Source of the DNA: Ixodes scapularis
Taxonomy: Eukaryota > Arthropoda > Arachnida > Ixodida > Ixodidae
DNA length: 64,000 nucleotides
Direction of reading: 5' to 3'
Assembly (NCBI RefSeq): GCF_016920785.2
Contig: NW_024609857.1
Span: 5,332,373 to 5,396,372 of the forward strand
Shown here: one piece after another, positions 53,846 to 62,841 of the stretch
Layout: every line of letters starts with the position of its first letter
How positions within the stretch are numbered: the stretch's first letter is position 1
Made by a program: the position numbers and the translations under genes
Notes under the pieces: model-generated
The model's input: only the letters and a program-made list of their open reading frames with translations
Databases searched by the model: none
Told to the model about the DNA's origin: nothing

Positions 53846-54431
53846 TGTGGGAGGGTTTAAACACCGTTCGCGGAACAATAAGACCCGGGGCTCACTGAGA
53901 GCCCGTGTTCCAACACCCACCCCGCAGCGTACTCACGTTCAACCGCCGCGGCGGGTTCGTTCGTTTGCTGCACAGCGTAGCTCTAATAGAAGAGACAAAC
54001 GTACCACACAGTGTGCCGGGTGACCAAACAGTTTAATCACCGCAAGAAGCTATACAGGGCGTAAACAACGCGACACACTGAGCACCGGTGACGAGAATCG
54101 ACTCACCGCTCGATGCCTTCCCGAGAGCCGACGTACTGGAGACGGGTCCGACGCACAACCACCCGCTCCCGTCGCCACCCGGAGAGTCCCCCTGCACGGC
54201 GTCCGACCCCCTCCTCGTCGACGCCTCCTTCGCGCACCCTCGACCACAGGGGTCCCAGGATTTGGGGACAATCGCGTCCCCTTTCGGAGGGGGTGACGAG
54301 GGTACAGCTTCTAAGATGGCGCTGTCCCCCTCGCCACCGACGGATGCGTGCGGCTGAACAAATGAGTCCAGCGGCTCGCTCCGCGGCCGCTTTAGGGCCT
54401 TTCGAGGAAAGGAAATGACCGCATTTCCACA
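53846..54431 (-). repeat. 3' LTR of the 8041-bp gypsy
   Basis: Begins TGTGGAAATG and ends CTCCCACA on the minus strand. Identical to the other LTR except one base near its end. Confidence 0.93.
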
Positions 54432-54445
54432 TCCTCCCCCCCTTA
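54432..54445 (-). other. Polypurine tract
   Basis: On the minus strand AAGGGGGGGGAGGA directly precedes the 3' LTR. Confidence 0.8.
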
Positions 54446-54556
54446 AAATGCGCGGTCGGTCAAAAAAAAGTAGACCTGGCCCTGGCTCTCTTCCCCCCAA
54501 AACGACAAAACTAAAATAAACAGTGCTACCGAGGTGCACAGGCACTCACAGCAGCA

Positions 54557-54865
54557 TCACAGCAGCATCTCGACGTCGAAGGTGAACGATGGGGCCCCCG
54601 GGTTCAAAGGTCCCACTGCTGGCCCGGGCTCGTCCGCCGGCGCAGGCGACACCGCTGCCGGTGGCGCTGCCGCTGCTGCCGCCGCCCCCGGAAGGTCCGC
54701 TGGAGCCCCCGGACATGCCATCGGAATCGCCGCCCCTTCGTCTGGATGGTTGGGGTCGGCCAGAACACCGGCCAGCACCGCGTCCCGGAATGCTGGATCG
54801 CGCTGGAAGCTCTCCAGCACCCAGGCCACGGCCTCAGGCCGCTCGAGAAAGGCGACGTCCCCCAA
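54557..54865 (-). CDS. Second 3' frame of the gypsy, about 102 codons
   Basis: It opens from a TTG-type codon, so it has no good start of its own; upstream codons in this frame are also open. It encodes GDVAFLERPEAVAWVLESF, a plausible alpha-helical segment, then an Ala/Pro-rich tail. It overlaps the end of the 286-codon frame by 32 bases in the next frame. It may be the continuation of that protein by frameshift or splicing, or the result of a base change. Confidence 0.35.
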   Translation of the reverse strand: MGDVAFLERPEAVAWVLESFQRDPAFRDAVLAGVLADPNHPDEGAAIPMACPGAPADLPGAAAAAAAPPAAVSPAPADEPGPAVGPLNPGAPSFTFDVEMLL

Positions 54866-55694
54866 CGTGGCCGCCGCCGCCGTCTCCGCCGACTCGGCCC
54901 CGGTGGAAGAGGGAAGCTCGGTGCTGGGCCTCCGTCGTAGAGGTGACCACGAGGCCGCCGCAGTCGGAGCAGTAGGTTGCCCCGTCCGCCGGGGTCAGGC
55001 ATGCCCCGGCGGCCATTCTCTCCGCGTCCTCGGTGGTCTGGCCGCGGAACAGAGATGGAATATGCTCCGATGACTGGCCCCGCTCGGGTCTCCGCTGCAG
55101 CTTCCATCGGGCCCAGCTGACGAAAACCCGCGGTGCCTCCGAGCCCACCTGCGACGTCCACGTGGCGACCGCTCTGGACGACGCACCCCGGGGCCCTGAC
55201 TCTTCTCGCCGCGAAGACCCGCGGCCGCCGGTAGGACCAGGTTGACGGTCCCTCGCTCCCGCGCCGGCGGCTGGTTTCCGGGAGGGCGTCCCAGGTCCGC
55301 GAGGAGCCGGGGCAGGACGACGGCGGGATCGGCGCTGGCGATGATTCCGCTGGGGGCTCATGGCGACGGTCTCGACCTCTCGTAGAAAAAGCCGGGGAAT
55401 GCAAGTCGGTTCCTCCCGGGTGGCGAAGTTATAGGCATCCGTCACCTCTTTGGGTGGTCGACGGGGAGGAGGACGGTCCAAGAGGTCCCCAGGCCGGAGG
55501 CAGGGTGGCAGCCGAAAGTTGCTGAAGCAGGGACGCGCCGCCCGAGTAGGTCTTCCAAGCGCCGGCTGGCCCACCCGCATCCGTGCCCGGAGGCCCGGCA
55601 TGGGGGAACCCAAAGGGCTCTCTCCGGCTGCCGCTTCCCCGACAACAACACCCCCCAGACGACTTTGGGGATGAGTGAGCCTAATGGCAGGCAT
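54834..55694 (-). CDS. Extra 3' ORF of the gypsy with U1/matrin-type zinc finger, 286 aa
   Basis: ATG at 55694 opens a frame in the place where errantiviruses carry env, but I see no signal peptide, transmembrane helix or fusion motif. The protein is Arg/Pro/Gly-rich and very basic in the middle (RNHRQRRSRRRP near residue 120). It ends with TYCSDCGG...EAQHRASLFHR: Cys242, Cys245, His258, His264 fit C-x2-C-x12-H-x5-H, the spacing of U1/matrin-type RNA- or DNA-binding zinc fingers. I infer a nucleic-acid-binding accessory protein; no relative is known to me. About 470 bases separate it from pol, so a subgenomic or spliced message would be needed. Confidence 0.6.
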   Translation of the reverse strand: MPAIRLTHPQSRLGGVVVGEAAAGESPLGSPMPGLRARMRVGQPALGRPTRAARPCFSNFRLPPCLRPGDLLDRPPPRRPPKEVTDAYNFATREEPTCIPRLFLREVETVAMSPQRNHRQRRSRRRPAPAPRGPGTPSRKPAAGAGARDRQPGPTGGRGSSRREESGPRGASSRAVATWTSQVGSEAPRVFVSWARWKLQRRPERGQSSEHIPSLFRGQTTEDAERMAAGACLTPADGATYCSDCGGLVVTSTTEAQHRASLFHRGRVGGDGGGGHVGGRRLSRAA

Positions 55695-56163
55695 AAGCTG
55701 CCAATTGGAGATTCATAGGCGCCGAATAGACCACAGAGTCCCTTCGCCGGCCGCCCGCACGAAGGTACTTAGGAAGGGGTTCGTCGACCCGCTTCGTCGG
55801 CGGCGCACAGGCGCACCCAATTGGGGAGGCATGCATGGAACCAAGCGCGCCCTCTCCAGACCGTTGGCACCCGATAGACCATATAGAGGCCATTCGGCGG
55901 CCGCGCGCGGCGAGGTCCCTGAGAACGGGTTCGTTGACCTGCTTCCCCGGAGGCGCACAAGTGCACCAAATGGGGAAACATCGGACCAAGCTCGCCCCGC
56001 CCGGTGAGCGGGAGATGCGCGGAGTCGAAAAAAAAAGGTCGACTCCCCGGTGGCCGCGTGCTGGGTGGAAAGACAAGTTTGAAAAAAAATCGTTTCCGAT
56101 CTTGCCTTGCTTCTAAGCAAACGTGCTTGGCTTTTGCCATTGTCGGCGGCGGCTTTGACGACA
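55695..56163. other. Non-coding gap between pol and the 3' ORF
   Basis: Frames here are short. The sequence contains repeated CAC(G/C)AA...GGCGCACAGG-like segments near 55800 and 55940, a partial internal duplication. It may hold splice or promoter signals for the 3' ORF. Confidence 0.4.
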
Positions 56164-59100
56164 CTAATGTCGCCGGCGCCGCAGCTCGTATCGAGGCGCG
56201 GGCGAACTGCCGCCCACGTCGCGTGGCGGGAGGGGTGCCTGCGGGCTCAAGATGCCCGGCTCCCCAGCCGCGCCGCCTTCCCTCATGACATAGGATTTGA
56301 GGTCACAGACGTTCACCGGCCCGCCAACGGGTCTTGATTGCAAGTCCGCTAGCTTATACACGAGCGGAGAAATAGTTTCGCGTACTCGGTATGGCCCAGA
56401 CCACTTCGGTGCCAGCGAAGCAGAAAAGCCTTTGCTGGCGTCGCTCAGAACGTGTTGACGCCTGAGAACCAGATCACCCACTTTGTAGCGGATGTCCCGG
56501 TGGGTCTTGTCGTACTGAGCCTTCTGGCTGGCTCGTGCTACACCAAGATTTTGGCGGGCCTTAGAGAAAGCCTCCTTCATCCTGTCGCGTAGCCCCCGAG
56601 CATAATCAGCACAGGCTGATGGCTCGGCGTTTTCTTCGCCGCTACTCCGTAGAACATTGTCCATAGGGTTCAACAGTTCTCTCCCGAAAGTGAGATAGGC
56701 CGGCGAAAAACCGGTGGACCGATTCACAGTAGACCGCAGAGCGAACCCAATTTCGGGGATCGATGAGTCCCAGTCTTTGTGACTCTGGCAAAATGCTGCC
56801 AGCATCGGTTTGATGTTCCGGTTGCGGCGTTCCGTCACATTCGATTGCGGATGGTACGTGGTCGTTTTCCTGTGTTTGATTCCGAGAGCAGCACATGTCT
56901 CCCTGAACACCTTCGCGCAGAAACATGACGCGTTGTCGCTGATAAGCGCCTTCGGATAGCCGAAGCGCGAGAACACTTCTCTCAGCTTTTCGAGGATCAC
57001 CCTTGCCGACAGCTTGCGGAGAGGAAATAGTTCGACCCACTTAGTGAAATGATCCGTGATGACCAGTAGGTACTGGTGCCCTCTCGGGCTTCGTGGGTAT
57101 GGACCCATGACGTCACACGCCGCGAGCTGCCAAGAGTGCTGGCTGTCGATCGGCTGCAGAAGCCCGGGTGGTTTTCCACCTCGCGGCTTCACGCTTTGGC
57201 AACTGTGACACGAGCGGGAGTACCGAAGTACGTCGCGCTTCATTCCCGGCCAGGTAGCGAAGTGACATAACTTATAGTAAGTCTTGGAGCCACTTGCATG
57301 TCCGGCCAGTCGCGAGTCGTGAAAGTAGCGCATTAGAGCGCCTCTCAGACAGCGAGGCACCACCACCTTGAACGGCGCACAGGTGTCGTTCTCAGATGGG
57401 ATGTACCGCAGCAGGAGTCCGTCAGCCTCGAGCAGATACGAATCCCAGGCCTCATCTGCAATACCAGCAGCATTCGGAGGCGCGGCGCCGATAGTTGTAC
57501 GGTCTATCGAGCACCCGACTGCATTACCGTCCGGACCGGCAGCGTCCGACTCTTTCGAGAGTCCGTCGATCACGCGTCGACAAAAGGGATCGTTCCGCTG
57601 AGCTTCGAGTAGCTCTTCTCTGCTGAATGCGATTTCCACGGAGGTGACAGGATCAACGAGGTTTACGCTTTCGCCCGAAGAAATTCGGTCAGGCTCGTTC
57701 CCGACTGCGACTGAAGCAGAGGCTCCCGCATGCGCAGCCGAGGCACCCACCTCGGAGGAAGCCGAACTCACAGTTGGGGCCCGCGACAGAGCGTCGGCCA
57801 CCACGTTCGTGCTTCCCTTCCGATACCGCACGACATAGTCGTACTGTTGCAGGGTTAGTGCCCATCTCGCTAGCCGACCAGACGGCTCTTGGATGCGAGA
57901 AAGCCAGGATAACGCTTGGTGATCGGACTGAACCTCAAAGGTGGTCCCTTCCACGTACATGTGGAACTTCCGCAGAGCGAATATGATCGCCAGGCATTCC
58001 TTTTCGGCGGTGGAATAGTTCTTTTCCGCCGGGTTCAACGAGCGGCTCACAAAGGAAACCGGCCGGAGAACACCTTCCTGCTCTTGAAGCAAAACAGCTC
58101 CTAAGCCCAGGTCGCTCGCGTCGGTTTGGATGACGAACGGTCTGTTCAAGTCGGGCAGCCTGAGGTCAGCTGTGTCCGCGAGCGCCTTAGATAACCGGCT
58201 GAAAGCAGCCTCTTGCTCGGGACCCCAACTCCATCTCGCAGACTTCCTCAACAATTGAGTCAAAGGAGCCTGGAGCGCGGCGCATCCCCCGATAAACTGA
58301 CGATAATAGTTCACCATACCAAGAAAGCGACGAAGTGCGCTGACGTCTGTCGGCGCCGGATACTCTAGGATTGCCTTGAGCTTTTCCGGGTTAGGCGAGA
58401 CGCGCCCGCGGTCGATAGTGAACCCCAGTAAAGAGATACGGGTTTCAGCAATCTGAGCCTTACTTGGGTTCAAAGTGATCCCTGCAGCTCTCAGTTTCTC
58501 GAGAACGTCCTCTAAGTGACGCAAATGGTCCTCAAAAGTTATCGAGTACACGACAATGTCGTCCAAGTAGGCGAGGGCATGGGCCCATTTCGCATCTCCC
58601 AGGACGCGGTCGATCAGCCGTTGGAACGTCATAGGCGCCCCCGTCAAACCGAACGGCATCCGAGAAAACTCGAACAAACCTCGGTGACACACGAAAGCAG
58701 TCTTTTCGGCGTCACTGGGCTCCATTCGTACCTGGAGATAGCCTTTGCTGGCGTCGAGCGTGGTAAAGTACCTGGCCCCTCCAAGGTTGGAGATAATCGC
58801 GTCAATGCTGGGAAACGGATAGGCGTCCTTACGAGTGACTTGATTAAGCCGGCGATAATCCACGCAGAGGCGTGAGCTACCGTCTTTCTTTGGCACGAGG
58901 ACGACGGGAAAGCCCCAGGGGCTCTCAGACCGTCGGACTACACCGGAGTCAATCAGCTCTTCCAGGGCAACGTCAATGGCCTTTCTCTTGGCCATACTAA
59001 CCGGTCTCGGATTGCACTTCCAAGGTAGCGCATCTCCTGTGTCGACGCGGTGCTGCACCAGATTCGTACAACCGGGTCGATCGGTGAACAGCGTGTCGTA

Positions 59101-59838
59101 ATCGTACAACAGCGACGAGAGACGGTCCCTTTCACGTCCCGTTAGACTGCCCGAAGGTGACAACAGTCGATGGGGGGCTTCCCTCGACACGGCTGCGCTA
59201 AGTGAGGCGGCTTCTGCGGGTCGGGAAGCCGGTTTTGGGGAGACAGGGGCTCCGCTTAAGCCGTCGACGCGCCCCACCGGATTCGCAGGTAATTGAGCCG
59301 GTGTGAAAGTTGGGGGCTCAACGAAAGGCTTTAGGGGTCCAAAGGCACCCTCCCGATAACCGCCGTTTTTAACGTCGATTACCATGCCCGTCCGGGCGAG
59401 AAAGTCTCTTCCGAGGATGAGTGGCGCGGACAGGCCGGGGAGATGAATAAAACGATGGCGTCTCACTCGATTCTCCCAACGCACTACCAATCTCGCTGCA
59501 CCGCCAGACCGCGTGGTGCCGCATGCGGCGAGACGGAAGATAGTGTCGCACTCTTTCAAGCGAATAGACCGCTTCTGCAGGTGTTCCAACACTTCCTCAC
59601 CGAACAACGAAGCACTGGCCCCGGAGTCCAGGAGGGCCTTGAATGGTCGACCGGCGACCGTCAATGTCAGGTACGGGGCCGGTACACCGCAAGAGGGGCC
59701 AACGCGGCATACCGACGGCGCTAGAGCGACCACTGGGCGCTCTGTCACACGTCGAGCCGCCGGCCTTTTCACCGACGGCTTGGTCCGTTTCCCGTAACCG
59801 TACGAGCGGGCCTTGAGGACGTTCGCTGTTCGGGACAA
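56164..59838 (-). CDS. Pol polyprotein of the 8041-bp gypsy (about 1224 codons)
   Basis: The frame is open from just after a TAG near 59841 to the stop at 56164 and has no ATG start of its own. It is reached from gag by a -1 shift at 59787-59793. Domains in order: aspartic protease ALLDSGASASLFG (about residue 70); reverse transcriptase with LCVDYRRLN (about 325), FGLTGAP (about 397) and YLDDIVVYS (about 425); RNase H QTDASDLGLGAVL (about 570); integrase with HHCC zinc-binding pattern (about 840-880) and D-D-E core motifs CDVMGPYP, LISDNASCF and YHPQSNVTERR; a C-terminal basic end LRRRRH. No chromodomain is evident. All catalytic residues that I can locate are present. Confidence 0.93.
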   Translation of the reverse strand: MSRTANVLKARSYGYGKRTKPSVKRPAARRVTERPVVALAPSVCRVGPSCGVPAPYLTLTVAGRPFKALLDSGASASLFGEEVLEHLQKRSIRLKECDTIFRLAACGTTRSGGAARLVVRWENRVRRHRFIHLPGLSAPLILGRDFLARTGMVIDVKNGGYREGAFGPLKPFVEPPTFTPAQLPANPVGRVDGLSGAPVSPKPASRPAEAASLSAAVSREAPHRLLSPSGSLTGRERDRLSSLLYDYDTLFTDRPGCTNLVQHRVDTGDALPWKCNPRPVSMAKRKAIDVALEELIDSGVVRRSESPWGFPVVLVPKKDGSSRLCVDYRRLNQVTRKDAYPFPSIDAIISNLGGARYFTTLDASKGYLQVRMEPSDAEKTAFVCHRGLFEFSRMPFGLTGAPMTFQRLIDRVLGDAKWAHALAYLDDIVVYSITFEDHLRHLEDVLEKLRAAGITLNPSKAQIAETRISLLGFTIDRGRVSPNPEKLKAILEYPAPTDVSALRRFLGMVNYYRQFIGGCAALQAPLTQLLRKSARWSWGPEQEAAFSRLSKALADTADLRLPDLNRPFVIQTDASDLGLGAVLLQEQEGVLRPVSFVSRSLNPAEKNYSTAEKECLAIIFALRKFHMYVEGTTFEVQSDHQALSWLSRIQEPSGRLARWALTLQQYDYVVRYRKGSTNVVADALSRAPTVSSASSEVGASAAHAGASASVAVGNEPDRISSGESVNLVDPVTSVEIAFSREELLEAQRNDPFCRRVIDGLSKESDAAGPDGNAVGCSIDRTTIGAAPPNAAGIADEAWDSYLLEADGLLLRYIPSENDTCAPFKVVVPRCLRGALMRYFHDSRLAGHASGSKTYYKLCHFATWPGMKRDVLRYSRSCHSCQSVKPRGGKPPGLLQPIDSQHSWQLAACDVMGPYPRSPRGHQYLLVITDHFTKWVELFPLRKLSARVILEKLREVFSRFGYPKALISDNASCFCAKVFRETCAALGIKHRKTTTYHPQSNVTERRNRNIKPMLAAFCQSHKDWDSSIPEIGFALRSTVNRSTGFSPAYLTFGRELLNPMDNVLRSSGEENAEPSACADYARGLRDRMKEAFSKARQNLGVARASQKAQYDKTHRDIRYKVGDLVLRRQHVLSDASKGFSASLAPKWSGPYRVRETISPLVYKLADLQSRPVGGPVNVCDLKSYVMREGGAAGEPGILSPQAPLPPRDVGGSSPAPRYELRRRRH
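59764..59793 (-). promoter_or_regulatory. -1 ribosomal frameshift signal at the gag-pol overlap
   Basis: On the minus strand the heptamer GGGAAAC (59793-59787) is phased G-GGA-AAC in the gag frame. A 6-base spacer follows, then the stem arm AGCCGTCGG (59780-59772), an 8-base loop that contains the gag stop codon, and the matching arm CCGGCGGCT ending near 59755. Slippery site, spacer and 9-bp stem (one G-U pair) form a textbook -1 signal, and the shift leads exactly into the pol frame. Confidence 0.85.
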
Positions 59839-61208
59839 TCCCTAAAAAAGTGTCCCACCTGGTTGCACCGGAAGCATCGTACGCTGGTCCTCGATTGCGA
59901 GTTGCGACGCGCGTTCCTTTGCGCGTCGGCTCCCCGGGGTCCGGCAGACAACTGCTGACCCTGAGGGCTCTGCGCGTTTGGTCTTGGGTCCGAAATCTGG
60001 TCCCGATGGGGCCGGTTACCTTGCGACGAGGCAGCGGCCTCTCTCTGACCGTAGGTATAGGGGTCAAGCGCACGGAGAGAAATGTCTCGGGTGACTCCGC
60101 CCGGTCCATCCGCAAACACAGTGGCGGCGTCGGCCTGACGCGGGCGCGACGGAGTGCCGCCGTTCCAAGCGCACCGAGGCTCTAGAGAGGCTGACGGTGG
60201 CGGCGGGGGCCGATAGGCACGGGCGGCAAGAATGTCACCCTGTATGCGCCTAGCTTCGAGCGCGAGCTCATCCAGACCGCGGAATCGGCTGCCTCGGAGG
60301 TACGCTGCGAAGGTAGGATGAGCTTGCCTGATCACGCGCTCCACCTTCTCAGCGTCCGGAGCGGAGGGCTCGGCCAGAGCAAAGAGCTCCTGCATAACCC
60401 GGACGTACTCGAGCAAAGACTCATCGGGGTGCTGAGTACGCCGCTCCAGCTCACGCCTCATCCTGCGTTCATAGTCGGCAGGGAGAAATTCCTGACGAAA
60501 CGCCGCCCGAAACTCGTCCAGCGTGAGCGTGTGTTGTCCGACGAGGCGGAACCAGCGGGCCGCCTGGTCGGTCAGCGCAATGGGTAGGATGCGTCCAAGG
60601 ATCTCTTGATCGTCTCTCCCTGTGGCCTGCTGATAGTGGAGCAGAGCCTCGAGGAAGTCGGTCGCACTGATCCGGTCGCCATATCCACGGTACTTAGGGA
60701 CCGGGATTTTAACCGGAGGTCTCACCGCTCGAGGGGATTGCAGGATAGACTGCATTGCGCCAGTAAGGCTTTCGATCATGCGAGCGGCATCCTGAAGCAA
60801 CGCTTGCTGTGCGGCCGGAGCAGCGGCCGCCGAGCGCGCGACAGGAGACGGGGGTTCCAACTGATCGCCATCCTCTCTGGAGGAAACGGTCGGGATACCC
60901 GGGCGCGAAGGGTCAGCCCCACGAGGGGCGACGCCCGGCGTAAACTCCGAGCCTGCTCCTGAGAGAGCAACGTCCGTAGCGAAGCTAATTAGCGGGCCGT
61001 CCTCAGAGGAAGACGCGCGCTGTGACCTCTGCGCCATCAAGTCGGTTCGAATGTGATCCGTACTTTGCTGTGTCGGCGAAGCCGCGGCGTGACCAACTGC
61101 GGTCAGGGGACTTCGTTGTGGTACGGGGCGATCAACGATTGCCTGCCCCCACGTAGCCACGTCCGCCAACGTGTTCAACGCCGTAAAGTCGACGGAGCGC
61201 GTCGGCAT
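59769..61208 (-). CDS. Gag of the 8041-bp gypsy, 479 aa
   Basis: ATG at 61208 (MPTRSVDFTALN) is the first ATG after the primer site, with open frame to the TGA at 59769-59771. An N-terminal hydrophilic part is followed by a capsid-like region containing VPKYRGYGDRISATDFLEAL and FRLVGQHTLTLDEFRAAFRQ, as in retrotransposon Gag proteins. A CCHC zinc knuckle C-F-R-C-N-Q-V-G-H-F-F-R-D-C lies near residue 445. It packages the element's RNA in cytoplasmic particles, by family knowledge. Its end overlaps pol by 70 bases. Confidence 0.92.
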   Translation of the reverse strand: MPTRSVDFTALNTLADVATWGQAIVDRPVPQRSPLTAVGHAAASPTQQSTDHIRTDLMAQRSQRASSSEDGPLISFATDVALSGAGSEFTPGVAPRGADPSRPGIPTVSSREDGDQLEPPSPVARSAAAAPAAQQALLQDAARMIESLTGAMQSILQSPRAVRPPVKIPVPKYRGYGDRISATDFLEALLHYQQATGRDDQEILGRILPIALTDQAARWFRLVGQHTLTLDEFRAAFRQEFLPADYERRMRRELERRTQHPDESLLEYVRVMQELFALAEPSAPDAEKVERVIRQAHPTFAAYLRGSRFRGLDELALEARRIQGDILAARAYRPPPPPSASLEPRCAWNGGTPSRPRQADAATVFADGPGGVTRDISLRALDPYTYGQREAAASSQGNRPHRDQISDPRPNAQSPQGQQLSAGPRGADAQRNARRNSQSRTSVRCFRCNQVGHFFRDCPEQRTSSRPARTVTGNGPSRR

Positions 61209-61279
61209 GGCGCGGAAGGACAAACAACTGTGCAAGTCAAACAATCAACGGAAGTTGCGATAAAATAGTAAACCGCAGG

Positions 61280-61297
61280 GCCCCACGTTGGGCGCCA
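61280..61297 (-). other. Primer-binding site, tRNA-Lys (CUU) type
   Basis: On the minus strand TGGCGCCCAACGTGGGGC starts three bases after the 5' LTR. It matches the complement of the CCA-tailed 3' end of animal tRNA-Lys(CUU) over all 18 bases as I recall that tRNA. Confidence 0.8.
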
Positions 61298-61300
61298 AAA

Positions 61301-61886
61301 TGTGGGAGAGTTTAAACACCGTTCGCGGAACAATAAGACCCGGGGCTCACTGAGAGCCCGTGTTCCAACACCCACCCCGCAGCGTACTCACGTTCAACCG
61401 CCGCGGCGGGTTCGTTCGTTTGCTGCACAGCGTAGCTCTAATAGAAGAGACAAACGTACCACACAGTGTGCCGGGTGACCAAACAGTTTAATCACCGCAA
61501 GAAGCTATACAGGGCGTAAACAACGCGACACACTGAGCACCGGTGACGAGAATCGACTCACCGCTCGATGCCTTCCCGAGAGCCGACGTACTGGAGACGG
61601 GTCCGACGCACAACCACCCGCTCCCGTCGCCACCCGGAGAGTCCCCCTGCACGGCGTCCGACCCCCTCCTCGTCGACGCCTCCTTCGCGCACCCTCGACC
61701 ACAGGGGTCCCAGGATTTGGGGACAATCGCGTCCCCTTTCGGAGGGGGTGACGAGGGTACAGCTTCTAAGATGGCGCTGTCCCCCTCGCCACCGACGGAT
61801 GCGTGCGGCTGAACAAATGAGTCCAGCGGCTCGCTCCGCGGCCGCTTTAGGGCCTTTCGAGGAAAGGAAATGACCGCATTTCCACA
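61301..61886 (-). repeat. 5' LTR of the 8041-bp gypsy
   Basis: Same 586 bases as 53846-54431 with one difference seen (A versus G near 61309). Confidence 0.93.
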
Positions 61887-62060
61887 GGGTTAACTGCATT
61901 CCAAATTTGTATAGTTTCTGGCCTGGGTGGAACCCAAAAAAAAGGGTCCCTCCCTTAGAGAGAAAGGGAAGTGCACGCGTGGATAGACTGAGTGACGGGG
62001 GGCCATGGGGACTTCAAGAAAGCCGGGTGGCCACATGGTGGACACGCTGGAAAGGCGGCT

Positions 62061-62253
62061 TGTCTTGTTTTGGATCGGCAGGAACACTTTGCTACTTCGA
62101 GCAGCGAACGGCCGCTAAATTAACCGCTGATGCTACCGTGAGCTAGGATCGCCTCATAACGACTCCGTGAAATTTGGATTGTCTTGGATTGGCAGAAACA
62201 CTTTGCTACTTCGAGCAGCGAGCGGCCGCGAAATTAACCGCTGATGCCGAGTG
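62061..62253 (+). repeat. Tandem duplication of about 80 bp
   Basis: GGAACACTTTGCTACTTCGA followed by GCAGCGAACGGCCGC and TTAACCGCTGATGC at about 62089-62135 recurs at about 62200-62248 with a few substitutions, about 112 bases apart. Confidence 0.75.
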
Positions 62254-62661
62254 GTTTTTGTGACGACTCGTCCATGTCTCTTCAACCTGCAAAATGCGGT
62301 TTGTTTGCTTCGCTTTTCTACGAGCGTACCGATTTTGCGAAGCAAGGTTCGTTTCTCGGGCTTTGCGTAATCAGGATAAATCGTGTTCTTTTCAATACGC
62401 GTCGAGTACGTTGCACCGACTCACCCGTGAACCGCGCGCCCGAAAACCACGGGAGGCAATGTAACCGAACGCCTCGGACCCCAGAACCGCGCGAGACGGC
62501 AGAGCCCGCCGAGGAGCCTCTTTGCTCTCCTACTTCTGCGTGTTTTCTTGTACTATGTCGACTTTGCGGAAAGGGGAAAATAAAAGTGAAGGGCAACCAC
62601 ACGCGCGTCTCTTCGTTTTATTATTTGTGTCCCAGTCTCGGATTAATAATGAGTCGTTCTC

Positions 62662-62841
62662 CGTCTATACTCCGTTTCAGCTTATGTTGTACCGCAGAGA
62701 AGGCCAGAAGCGCGAGCTCATAGCGTTGGCAGCTGCCTGTGTTGCACGAGAGCTTGTGCCGTCGAGATGTGTCCTAGAGCAAGGAGCTCGCGCTTGTAGC
62801 CATTCCTGCGGTACAACACTAGGTGAAACAGAGTATAGACG
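62662..62841. repeat. 180-bp inverted-repeat element, possible MITE
   Basis: CGTCTATACTCCGTTTCAGC at 62662 through GTTGTACCGCAG (62697) is repeated inverted at 62806-62841 with a few mismatches. About 36-bp termini enclose about 108 bases. No clear target duplication. Confidence 0.55.

Larger units (their letters stand above)
53846..61886 (-). mobile_element. Complete young Ty3/gypsy retrotransposon (8041 bp)
   Basis: Two 586-bp LTRs (53846-54431 and 61301-61886) differ at one position by eye. Target duplication is GGGT (53842-53845, 61887-61890). In transcription order (leftward): 5' LTR, tRNA-Lys-type primer site, gag, -1 frameshift signal, pol, about 470 bases without a gene, an extra 3' reading frame, polypurine tract, 3' LTR. 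All major motifs are intact, so it may be recently active. Confidence 0.95.
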
